Shown here: positions 1-6,607 of the stretch, piece after piece
Position numbering within the stretch: position 1 is the stretch's first letter
Layout: each line of letters begins with the position of its first letter
NCBI GenBank assembly: GCA_964407825.1
Contig: CAYOXD010000093.1
Coordinates: 1-12,964, forward strand
DNA: 12,964 nucleotides
Reading direction: 5' to 3'
Source of the DNA: CAYOXD01 sp964407825
GTDB taxonomy: Bacteria; Desulfobacterota; Desulfobacteria; Desulfobacterales; JAFDDL01
Translations under genes and position numbers: made by a program
Notes under the pieces: generated by a model
Database searches by the model: none
Told to the model about the DNA's origin: nothing
What the model saw: the letters and a program-made list of their open reading frames with translations, nothing else

Positions 1-96
1 TCGTAATCGTAATCGTTGCCCCTGCCCCTGCCCTTGCCATTATCGTTGTCGAAATCATCTACAGCTTTCGATTTCGATATCGATCCCAATCCAAAA
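1..96. repeat. Degenerate hexamer-periodic low-complexity tract
   Basis: Read from base 1 in steps of six, this stretch is built of related hexamers. Two copies of TCGTAA are followed by TCGTTG, then CCCCTG twice and CCCTTG. Later come TCGTTG and TCGAAA, and finally TTCGAT twice and ATCGAT. The register of six is kept throughout although the unit changes. No convincing coding frame or terminator hairpin is visible. It lies just downstream of the minus-strand response-regulator gene and continues to the window edge, so the true left end is unknown. Confidence 0.7.
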
Positions 97-102
97 TGCC
101 GC

Positions 103-1314
103 CTATTTCCCCCGGATCTTTTCCTGAGCGGCCTTCAGGGTACGGCTCAATAGGTCGATATCCACCGGCTTCTGGAGATAGGCGAAGGCACCCAGGTTCA
201 TGCAGGTTTCCCGGTCCGCCTCGGAGCCGTGACCGGTGAGGATGATGACTTCGATGTGAGGACGCGTCGCCTTGACACGTTTCAACACCTCGATGCCGTC
301 GATGCCGGGCATCTTCAGATCCAGAATCATGACATCCGGCTCGTCCTCGTCGATCAGGCAGAGGGCCGACTCCCCGTCGTAGGCTACGGCGGAGCCTACA
401 TCCCGCAAGGTCAGACGCTCGGACAGCGTCTGAACGAATTCGCGCTCGTCATCCACCAGGAGCACCCGGGAGGGAGCCTCGAAATCGAATCGGCGATAGA
501 TATCCGCCTGGTGATAGCCCTCACCGACCCGGGTTATCACCGATGTGACGCCGCTCACGGCGCCGGCGATGGCCTTGAGCTCTTCCTCCAGCCGGCTGAG
601 CAGCAAGACGTTCCTGTTGATGGTGAGGATGACCCCTCCGTTATCCGCAGAAACCGCCACGCAGTGGCCCTCCTTGCCGAGGGCGGCCTCCACCCTGGCG
701 GAAAGGAGAAAGTCCGCGGCGGCACGACGCGAGTCGGTGCCGGGACGTAAAACCGCCTTTTCCAGGTTCCCGGTGATGAGATCCACGGCCGCCTCCGGTT
801 CGGTGCGGTTCATGGGAATCACCATGTCATAGAGTGCGGCCTTCCACGGATCGTCCTCGGCCAGGAGGGTGTGGACCCAGGCGGCGCAGTCCTCATCATA
901 CCGGTGTATGCGTTTGAGGGCCTCCGGCCCCGTGAGGCCCGCCGTTCTCATGGCCAGCTCCTCCCGATGGGCCGTATCTGCGATGAGGCAGACCCTCAGT
1001 ACATGGCTTACGCCGGCAGGAATCAGATGGCTGCAAAAACCGTGAAGAATGAAGTTCTCCTCGGAGAGCAGTTCCGCCGCGGCCAGCTTGAGGCCGGCGA
1101 CGGAACGTTCCTTTTCGAGGGTGAAGCGATTGAACACCGACACCTTGGACGAAAAGGCCCGGGAAATCCTGTGCGCCGGGATGCCTGATGTCGCGCCGGC
1201 CCGCTCCACCAGATCAGGGTCCCGATAGACCCGGTGACCGGTGGCCGTACCGAGGGCTTCCACCACCGTCGCCTCGTTGCAGAAGATGCCGTTGAAAATC
1301 GTGACAGCGGACAT
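103..1314 (-). CDS. Cytidylate kinase-like / BON-like / receiver domain fusion protein
   Basis: This 403-residue cytoplasmic protein is probably a signalling or regulatory protein. Residues about 1-185 resemble the cytidylate kinase-like family. The usual glycine-rich phosphate loop after the first beta strand is not recognisable: residues 4-20 lack the GxxxxGK[ST] pattern, so it is probably not an active kinase. Residues about 196-265 look like a BON-type alpha/beta domain (VEAAL near 208 and GVTSV near 255). Residues 282-400 are a complete CheY-like receiver, with acidic pair D288-D289, phosphoacceptor D332 in ILDLKMP, T360 and K382 in QKP. There is no DNA-binding output domain. The start is supported by an AGGGGGA ribosome site (complement of 1321-1327) six bases upstream. 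The gene lies 27 bp after the SulP gene and is probably cotranscribed with it. The receiver call is firm, the kinase-like call fairly firm, and the BON-like call tentative. Confidence 0.85.
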   Translation of the reverse strand: MSAVTIFNGIFCNEATVVEALGTATGHRVYRDPDLVERAGATSGIPAHRISRAFSSKVSVFNRFTLEKERSVAGLKLAAAELLSEENFILHGFCSHLIPAGVSHVLRVCLIADTAHREELAMRTAGLTGPEALKRIHRYDEDCAAWVHTLLAEDDPWKAALYDMVIPMNRTEPEAAVDLITGNLEKAVLRPGTDSRRAAADFLLSARVEAALGKEGHCVAVSADNGGVILTINRNVLLLSRLEEELKAIAGAVSGVTSVITRVGEGYHQADIYRRFDFEAPSRVLLVDDEREFVQTLSERLTLRDVGSAVAYDGESALCLIDEDEPDVMILDLKMPGIDGIEVLKRVKATRPHIEVIILTGHGSEADRETCMNLGAFAYLQKPVDIDLLSRTLKAAQEKIRGK

Positions 1315-1341
1315 GTTGATTCCCCCTTTGCTCCTGGTGGC

Positions 1342-3525
1342 TCAAGCCTTTCGTTTCCGTTGAAATCGCTCCCTCAGGGACGGCTTTTCCTCCGGCTGCA
1401 GGACAATTTGCTGGACGGTCTGGAGCGGGCAGCAGGTCTCGATTCCGTCGCGGTGGGTCTCTTCGTGAATCCCCTCGATAGCTTTTTCCATGGTCGGGAA
1501 GATGTGCGCCCTCCCGATCTTCTCCTTCAGGTGGGTCCGTTTCAGCACCGCCATGACCGATTCGTTAACACCTGAGAGGGAGATGCCCACCCCGGCGCTG
1601 CGGACCCGGTCGATGAGAAGCGAGAGGGTTTCCTCACCCGAGGCGTCGATGTCGTTAATGCCGTTGGAGACGATGATGATGTGTTTGAGTTCCTTTTTCT
1701 TCAGCATGAACTCCGTGATCTGGTCCTCCAGATAGTTGGCGTTGGCAAAGATCAGCGGGCCGTCAAATCGAACCATGGCGATGTAGGCGCACTCCTGAAG
1801 ACCGTGGGTGGTGGCGCACCGGAGGGATTCGTCGTGGGTGCGGGCCAGGGAGGCGACCTTGGGGCGCATGCTCTTGTAGAGAAACACGGAGACGGTCAGC
1901 AGCACCCCCACCATGATACCCCTGTCCAGGTGCGGCGCAAACACCAGGGTGGCGATGAAGGACACGATGGAGATAACGCCGTCATACCACTGGGCGTTCC
2001 AGGCGTGCACAAAGCCCGATATATTCACCAAACCGATGACCGCCATCATGATGACCGCCGCCAGCACGGCCTGGGGCAGATAGTAGAGAAGGGGCGTGAA
2101 AAAAAGCAGCACGATAATGACCGCCATGCTGGTAAAGACGCTGGACAGCCCAGTGACGGCGCCGGCCTGGAAGTTGACCGCGGAGCGGGAAAAGGATCCC
2201 GAGGTGGGATAGCTCTTTCCCACGGCGCCCAGCAGATTGGCAAGCCCCTGTCCGATCAGCTCCTGGTTGGGATCCAGGCGTTGACCGCTCTTGGCGGCCA
2301 TGGCCTTGGCAATGGAAATGGCCTCCATGAACCCCAGAAGAGAAATGATGACCGCATAGGGAAAGAGATGCTCCATCGCCCTGAGATCGATGACCGGAAT
2401 GCCCAGGGCGGGCAGCCCCTTGGGAATGGCGCCCACAACGGCCCCGCCGCCGCTTAGTCGCAGGGCCGCCGGATCGAGTCGGCGATTTCCCACAACGAGA
2501 CGCCAGATCCGGCCGTCATGGGAATTGCCGACGCCGGAGGGGTCTTTCGGTACGAATCGCAGGGCGCCATCGGGCCCCGGAATCCCGGTGAAGAGCAGCC
2601 TCCTGAGGGCCTCACGGCACACATGGGACTCAGTCTTGAGGTCTTCCATCCGGATGGCGATCACCTGGGCATCGTGTTCGGTCTTGATCCTTCCCAGGAC
2701 ATCGTTTTTCCCAGCCATTTCTTCCATGGCGGTGGCATTCTCGGCCCTGAGGACCGCCAATTTCGGAACACCCGCCTCGGCCGCGTTGAACCGCTCGATC
2801 AACTGCCGGGCCTTGTCCGACTCGATCCGGGAGATATTCACGGTGGCATCGTGGTGGAAACCGGTCCCCCAGGAGATGAGGGTCGTCACGGCGACGGCCA
2901 CGAGCACATTGGGGATTTTCAGCGAAATCCGTTTCAACCCGTACATGATGCCAAAGGCCAGGACCCCCATGCCCAGCGTCGGCCAGTGGGTATAATGCAG
3001 GGCGCTCTGGATCACCCCCGCCACGGTCTCGTAGTGATGTTCGGCACTGTCCACCGACACCCCGAAGAGTTTCGGGAGCTGGGAGGAGGCGATGATCAGG
3101 GCGGCCGCATTGGTGAAGCCGTTGACCACCGGGTGGCTCAAAAAGTTCACCACCAGGCCCAGGCGAAGCGCTCCGAGAAGGAACTGGAAGGCACCCACCA
3201 TGAGCGCCAGCAACACCGCATAGGACACATAGCTGCTGCTGCCGGCGGTGGCCAGGGGGGCCAGGGAGGCCGAGGTCATCAGCGAAACGATCGCCACGGG
3301 ACCTGTGGCCAACTGCCGGCTGGAGCCGAAAAGGGCAGCCACCATGGGCGGCAAAAAGGAGGCGTAGAGCCCGTAATAGGCCGGAAGGCCTGCCAGCTGC
3401 GCATAGGCCATGGACTGGGGAATCAGCACCAGGGCTACCGTCAACCCGGAGAGGGCGTCGGTGCGCAGGCAGGAGACATTGTAGGTCTTGAACCAGCGGA
3501 TAAAGGGAAAAATTCGTTCGATCAT
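1342..3525 (-). CDS. SulP family inorganic anion transporter with STAS domain
   Basis: This 727-residue inner-membrane protein belongs to the SulP/SLC26 family, whose members move sulfate, bicarbonate or other anions. The substrate cannot be told here. The N-terminal half carries the SulP signature (YGLYASFLPP near 51-60, then GSSRQLATGP). More membrane helices run to about 550. A cytoplasmic STAS domain follows at about 565-690, with the IDASG loop near 626-630. Between the helix ending near 220 and the IPKGLP motif near 367 lies an extra stretch of about 140 mostly charged residues, where the family usually has a short loop. From the SLC26 fold this loop should face the periplasm. The start at 3525 (MIERIF) is chosen over the longer frame to 3579 because AGGAG stands nine bases upstream and the longer form would overlap tetR. 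The gap to tetR is 19 bp. Confidence 0.93.
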   Translation of the reverse strand: MIERIFPFIRWFKTYNVSCLRTDALSGLTVALVLIPQSMAYAQLAGLPAYYGLYASFLPPMVAALFGSSRQLATGPVAIVSLMTSASLAPLATAGSSSYVSYAVLLALMVGAFQFLLGALRLGLVVNFLSHPVVNGFTNAAALIIASSQLPKLFGVSVDSAEHHYETVAGVIQSALHYTHWPTLGMGVLAFGIMYGLKRISLKIPNVLVAVAVTTLISWGTGFHHDATVNISRIESDKARQLIERFNAAEAGVPKLAVLRAENATAMEEMAGKNDVLGRIKTEHDAQVIAIRMEDLKTESHVCREALRRLLFTGIPGPDGALRFVPKDPSGVGNSHDGRIWRLVVGNRRLDPAALRLSGGGAVVGAIPKGLPALGIPVIDLRAMEHLFPYAVIISLLGFMEAISIAKAMAAKSGQRLDPNQELIGQGLANLLGAVGKSYPTSGSFSRSAVNFQAGAVTGLSSVFTSMAVIIVLLFFTPLLYYLPQAVLAAVIMMAVIGLVNISGFVHAWNAQWYDGVISIVSFIATLVFAPHLDRGIMVGVLLTVSVFLYKSMRPKVASLARTHDESLRCATTHGLQECAYIAMVRFDGPLIFANANYLEDQITEFMLKKKELKHIIIVSNGINDIDASGEETLSLLIDRVRSAGVGISLSGVNESVMAVLKRTHLKEKIGRAHIFPTMEKAIEGIHEETHRDGIETCCPLQTVQQIVLQPEEKPSLRERFQRKRKA

Positions 3526-3544
3526 CGTGCGTGGCTCCTGGCGC

Positions 3545-4126
3545 TTATGCGCATGCAAGCATCTTACGGCCACTGGCAACCAGTTCGGTGACCAGGGTGG
3601 CCGCCTGGTAGAGGTTGTACGTGTTGAGCCGGACCACCCCGTCCACCATCGTGAAAACGATCAGGGCCGTCTTCCGGGTGGCCGACTCGATGATGGAGCC
3701 GTCCCTGATGCCTGTGAGGATCGCCCTTTCGAAGATATCCACCAGGCAGTTGTAAATCTCTTCCAGCAGCTTCCGGCATACGGGGTTGACCTGGGCAAGC
3801 TCGTGGGGATAGTTCCAGTGCAGCAGCCGGAACCGGAACTCGTGGATGCCGGCCTGATAGAGGTAGAACTCAATCACCCCCTCCATCATGGCAAGCCCCG
3901 TGGGAAAGCTCTTCTCCCGGAAATAGATGTCGAACTCGGTCACCATGGACCGCTTCACATCCTCCAGGACCGCCAGAAAAAGATCCTCCTTTGTCTTGAA
4001 ATGATAGAAAACCGTCCCCGTGGCCGTATGGGTCATCCTTGCCAGCTCGGCCATGGAGGTATCCCTGAACCCCCTGGTGGCGAAAAGAAAGGTGGCCGCC
4101 TCCAGAAGTGCCTGTTTCTTGCGCAT
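3545..4126 (-). CDS. TetR/AcrR family transcriptional regulator
   Basis: This 193-residue cytoplasmic DNA-binding protein is of usual TetR length. Residues 5-50 form the N-terminal helix-turn-helix domain: AATFLFATRGFRDTSM leads into MAELARMTHTATGTVFYHF, and the recognition helix lies near 35-43, ending in the typical YHFKTKEDLF. The C-terminal two thirds are helical and form the ligand and dimer domain; its ligand cannot be predicted. A G-rich ribosome site (AGGGGGG) lies just upstream of the ATG. It is the first gene of a minus-strand run with the SulP transporter and the receiver protein. A strong palindrome lies just upstream, so it probably represses its own operon. Confidence 0.93.
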   Translation of the reverse strand: MRKKQALLEAATFLFATRGFRDTSMAELARMTHTATGTVFYHFKTKEDLFLAVLEDVKRSMVTEFDIYFREKSFPTGLAMMEGVIEFYLYQAGIHEFRFRLLHWNYPHELAQVNPVCRKLLEEIYNCLVDIFERAILTGIRDGSIIESATRKTALIVFTMVDGVVRLNTYNLYQAATLVTELVASGRKMLACA

Positions 4127-4139
4127 GGATCCCCCCCTT

Positions 4140-4165
4140 AAACTGCCTGAGTGCTCAGTCAGTTT
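4140..4165. promoter_or_regulatory. Probable TetR operator palindrome
   Basis: The arms AAACTGCCTGAG (4140-4151) and CTCAGTCAGTTT (4154-4165) are inverted repeats of 12 bases with one mismatch, separated by TG. The site lies 14 bases upstream of the tetR start codon and overlaps the -10 element proposed for tetR. This is the expected place for autorepression. Binding by this TetR is inferred from position. Confidence 0.75.
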
Positions 4166-4191
4166 TATCGTGATTCATAGGCGGTCGTCAA
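4164..4191 (-). promoter_or_regulatory. Candidate sigma-70 promoter of the tetR-sulP operon
   Basis: On the minus strand, TTGACG (complement of 4186-4191) is followed after 16 bases by GATAAA (complement of 4164-4169). These match five of six and four of six consensus positions. The -10 element abuts the operator palindrome, so repressor and polymerase could not bind together. Confidence 0.55.
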
Positions 4192-4215
4192 GCATTATTT
4201 GAGGTCCCGAACCAA

Positions 4216-4245
4216 TTGACAGCCAAGCTTCAAATGTGTGACAAT
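4216..4245 (+). promoter_or_regulatory. Candidate sigma-70 promoter of the HD-GYP gene
   Basis: A perfect TTGACA (4216-4221) is followed after 18 bases by GACAAT (4240-4245), four of six matches, with TG shortly before it. The ATG at 4276 lies about 30 bases on. The -35 TTG would be a possible start codon of a longer frame, but it is better read as part of the promoter. Confidence 0.5.
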
Positions 4246-4275
4246 ACATCATCCAGCCACCGGAGAGAACCGCCC

Positions 4276-5124
4276 ATGAAAATCCGAATCGAAAAACCCC
4301 TGCTCAAATCCCTGGCCATGATGGCCTCGGTGATCGAGGCCCGCGATGCATACACCGGCGGCCACCTGTACCGGGTATCCCAGTACTGCCGCTACCTGGC
4401 CGAGGCGGCCGGGTTGCCCCGGAACATGGTCTTTCTGGCCCGCCTGGGGGGCTTTCTGCACGACATCGGCAAGGTGGGAATCCCTGACGGCATCCTGGGG
4501 AAGCGAGGGGCACTCAGCCTTTCTGAATTCGAAATCATAAAGACCCATCCGGGAATCGGCGCCTCCCTCGTCCAGGTACACCCCTTGGGGGAGCTGGCCC
4601 TGCTGGCCATTCACCAGCACCACGAGTGGGTCAACGGCATGGGCTATCCGGATTGTCTGCAGGGCGATGAGATTTCCGTCTATGCCAAAATCGTCAGCAT
4701 CGCCGATGCCTTCGACGCCCTCACCAGCACGCGGCCCTACCGCCTCGAAACCTCTCCGGACCCGGCGGTGGCGACCCTTCTTTTGGAACGGGGCACGCAG
4801 TTCGACCCCTCCCTTCTGGATGCATTCGTCAAGATGGTGCAACGGGGGGCCTTGACGCCGGTGGTGGGCCATAGCGAGCCGGGCCGACCCATGGTGGCCT
4901 GCCCGAACTGTGGGCCCGTGATCCCCGTCGACGCCGAAACGGCCGACGGCGGCACCATCTTTTGCCGGGTCTGCGGTAGCCGCCATCTGCTGCACCGAAA
5001 GGGGGATACCTTCGAGGCCGAGCCCACCGATGAAAAGGGGTCGGCAGAGCAGCTCAAACCCCGTCCCGAAATGAACGCCTTGGAAACGCTGGTGTCCGAC
5101 GCCCCCCGATCGGTCAAACTATAG
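4276..5124 (+). CDS. HD-GYP domain cyclic di-GMP phosphodiesterase with C-terminal zinc ribbon
   Basis: This 282-residue cytoplasmic protein probably hydrolyses the second messenger cyclic di-GMP. The HD-GYP domain spans about residues 10-190. Visible metal and catalytic residues are H30 in TGGH, H62-D63 in HDIGK, H91 in KTHP, H115-H116 in HHE, the GYP motif at 123-125 (as NGMGYP) and D144 in IADAFDAL, so the active site looks complete. Residues 209-233 contain two CxxC pairs (C209/C212 and C230/C233), a probable zinc ribbon. There is no receiver, PAS or membrane segment, so the input signal is unclear. The start at 4276 has GGAGA nine bases upstream; the longer frame would begin inside the promoter. 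The gene is divergent from tetR and convergent with the methyltransferase gene, 17 bp away. Activity is inferred from motifs. Confidence 0.92.
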   Translation: MKIRIEKPLLKSLAMMASVIEARDAYTGGHLYRVSQYCRYLAEAAGLPRNMVFLARLGGFLHDIGKVGIPDGILGKRGALSLSEFEIIKTHPGIGASLVQVHPLGELALLAIHQHHEWVNGMGYPDCLQGDEISVYAKIVSIADAFDALTSTRPYRLETSPDPAVATLLLERGTQFDPSLLDAFVKMVQRGALTPVVGHSEPGRPMVACPNCGPVIPVDAETADGGTIFCRVCGSRHLLHRKGDTFEAEPTDEKGSAEQLKPRPEMNALETLVSDAPRSVKL

Positions 5125-5141
5125 GCTTTTGCTCAGAGAAT

Positions 5142-5975
5142 TCACACATCCCAGTACACCAGGGCGGAACGGGTCTCCCGGGGCCAGACGTATTGACCCG
5201 CCTTGCGCTTCAGCCCCCCGGCGAGAAGGGCACTCAAAAATTCGTCGTGGGCCGTACTGTCCTGAACGAGCAGCCGGGTCTTCACCTCCGTTAAGGCCTC
5301 CGCCAGGGTGTCGTGACGCCACGGGTGCCACAGCTCGCTCTCCATGAGCACGTTGGGCAAGAGTCCCATCTGGAGCAGGGCGTTGAAAGCCACCTGGAAA
5401 TTCGGGCTGTCATAGGGCTGCCCCAGAATGCGCAGGGAGGCCTGGGCCATGATGGAATCGGCCAGGGGCGCCCGTATGAGGAGAAAACAGCGCCTCCTGG
5501 TCACGGCGATCATCTTCTCCACAAAGGCTTTGAAATCGCGACACCCGTACATGGAGTGGGAGGCGAAGCTGAAATCGTGCGGGGCGATATCCAGGTCGGG
5601 CCACTGCCCGGTATTCTGGGTCACGTTCTCGATACCGGCCGCCAATATGTTCTCCAGCAGCACCTCCCCCATGGCCGCCGAGGGCTCAACGGCCGTAATG
5701 CCGGCCGCGTATGTTGCCAGGAGCACCGTCCAGGCGCCGGTCCCGGCGCCGATGTCGATGAGGGTGGCGCCCGGGGTCCCCTGCAGGGTCTTGATCATGA
5801 AATTCCGGCTGGAATCCGGTGTGGACCAGCGTTTTTTTACCTTCTCATTGAACTTCCGGGCCCGGTCCTTCCAGGCATCCGCGCCCTTTTTACGGCGATG
5901 GGTGTCTTGCCACCACCGGCTCTGAAGGTCCGCCAGCTGCTCCCACAGCGCCAGCCAATCCGTGATTCTCTGCAT
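5142..5975 (-). CDS. Class I SAM-dependent methyltransferase
   Basis: This 277-residue soluble protein has a Rossmann-type methyltransferase core. The SAM-binding motif I, IDIGAGTGAW, is at residues 73-82, and the acidic end of strand 2 is seen in AVEPSAAM (95-102). The tryptophan- and lysine-rich N-terminal 55 residues are probably helical. The C-terminal part shows no feature that names the substrate. A small molecule or a protein are both possible. A clear AGGGGAGA ribosome site (complement of 5982-5989) lies six bases before the ATG. The gene is monocistronic as far as can be seen and is divergent from the PII-Amt unit. No hairpin terminator is visible in the 17 bp shared with the HD-GYP gene. 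Confidence 0.85.
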   Translation of the reverse strand: MQRITDWLALWEQLADLQSRWWQDTHRRKKGADAWKDRARKFNEKVKKRWSTPDSSRNFMIKTLQGTPGATLIDIGAGTGAWTVLLATYAAGITAVEPSAAMGEVLLENILAAGIENVTQNTGQWPDLDIAPHDFSFASHSMYGCRDFKAFVEKMIAVTRRRCFLLIRAPLADSIMAQASLRILGQPYDSPNFQVAFNALLQMGLLPNVLMESELWHPWRHDTLAEALTEVKTRLLVQDSTAHDEFLSALLAGGLKRKAGQYVWPRETRSALVYWDV

Positions 5976-6065
5976 ATGCCGTCTCCCCTTGCGGTACGGG
6001 TGATCCGTTCACCGGGAATTGCCGGTCCGGGCAGAACACAATTGACAAAAAAATTCAATTTTGTA

Positions 6066-6096
6066 TTGTCGACAAACAATTTTGTCTTTTTTTGTC
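6066..6096. promoter_or_regulatory. TTGTC/GACAA inverted-repeat cluster upstream of the PII promoter
   Basis: The cluster holds a perfect 10-bp palindrome TTGTCGACAA (6066-6075). It overlaps a second inverted repeat, GACAAA and TTTGTC with four bases between (6071-6086), and a further TTTGTC follows at 6091-6096. It lies about 108-138 bases before the start predicted from the sigma-54 promoter, a usual distance for an enhancer-binding activator. A similar repeat precedes the second Amt gene. The identity of the binding protein is inferred only. Confidence 0.5.
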
Positions 6097-6143
6097 TTCC
6101 AACCGTTCCTGGGCCCCCCTCCATTTTTTTATTTTTAATTAAT

Positions 6144-6171
6144 ATTATCAGGCAATTTACCTTTTTGTCAA
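6144..6171 (-). promoter_or_regulatory. Candidate minus-strand sigma-70 promoter toward the methyltransferase
   Basis: On the minus strand, TTGACA (complement of 6166-6171) is followed after 16 bases by GATAAT (complement of 6144-6149). These match six of six and five of six consensus positions, in a very AT-rich stretch. It points to the methyltransferase gene with a leader of roughly 165 bases. It lies between the sigma-54 promoter of PII and the upstream repeat cluster, so the two transcription units may interfere. Confidence 0.45.
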
Positions 6172-6177
6172 TAACAG

Positions 6178-6193
6178 TGGCATACCGTTTGCT
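6178..6193 (+). promoter_or_regulatory. Sigma-54 (RpoN) promoter of the PII-Amt unit
   Basis: TGGCAT-N5-TTGCT matches the -24/-12 consensus. GG at 6179-6180 and GC at 6191-6192 are separated by the required ten bases. The start is predicted near 6204, about 45 bases before the PII ATG. Sigma-54 control is the known mode for PII-Amt operons in many proteobacteria under nitrogen limitation. Confidence 0.88.
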
Positions 6194-6249
6194 GTAACAG
6201 GGCGGAAACAATTCATTCGCAACTGTTTTACAAAAAGGAGAGCGTTCAG

Positions 6250-6588
6250 ATGAAAAAGATTGAAGCGATCATTAAGCCCTTCCAACTGGACAACGTCAAG
6301 GATGCCCTCAACGAACTCGGCATCAAGGGGATGACCGTCAGTGAGGTGCGGGGGTACGGGCGGCAGCGCGGACACAAGGAGATCTATCGCGGAGCGGAGT
6401 ACCAGACTGAATTTTTACCCAAGATCAAGATCGAAATCGTTATCGATGCCGCCATGACGGAAAAGGTGGTGGAGGAGATCAGAAAGAGCGCCAACACCGG
6501 CAAGGTCGGAGACGGCAAGATTTTCGTAACCCCCATCGAATCGGCCATCCGTATCCGGACCGGTGAAAGGGGAAAGGACGCAGTTTAA
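6250..6588 (+). CDS. glnB: PII family nitrogen regulatory protein
   Basis: This 112-residue trimeric signal protein has the standard PII length. It binds ATP/ADP and 2-oxoglutarate and binds Amt channels to close them. The N-terminal KKIEAIIKPFQLDNVKDAL strand and helix are typical. The T-loop RGAEYQTEFLPK carries Y51, the residue uridylylated in GlnB/GlnK. TGKVGDGKIFV (near 83-93) and the RIRTGERG tail form the nucleotide site. AGGAG lies nine bases before the ATG. An Amt gene follows after 19 bp, so the copy would also fit the name glnK; the sequence alone does not settle which. It is read from the sigma-54 promoter at 6178. Confidence 0.97.
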   Translation: MKKIEAIIKPFQLDNVKDALNELGIKGMTVSEVRGYGRQRGHKEIYRGAEYQTEFLPKIKIEIVIDAAMTEKVVEEIRKSANTGKVGDGKIFVTPIESAIRIRTGERGKDAV

Positions 6589-6607
6589 ACCACTGGAGAT
6601 ACTTTCG

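Noticed and set aside
2518..3591. 357-residue open frame on the plus strand opposite sulP
   Set aside because: Its composition (Gly, His, Gln, Arg) is typical of antisense shadow frames, and the SulP frame on the other strand is certain.
6111..6140. C-run followed by T-rich stretch considered as a terminator
   Set aside because: There is no pairing arm to form a stem, and the T-rich part is better explained as AT-rich promoter DNA.
5313..6197. 294-residue plus-strand frame across the methyltransferase gene and the PII promoter region
   Set aside because: It runs antisense to the methyltransferase and then through AT-rich regulatory DNA up to the sigma-54 promoter. It has no domain.
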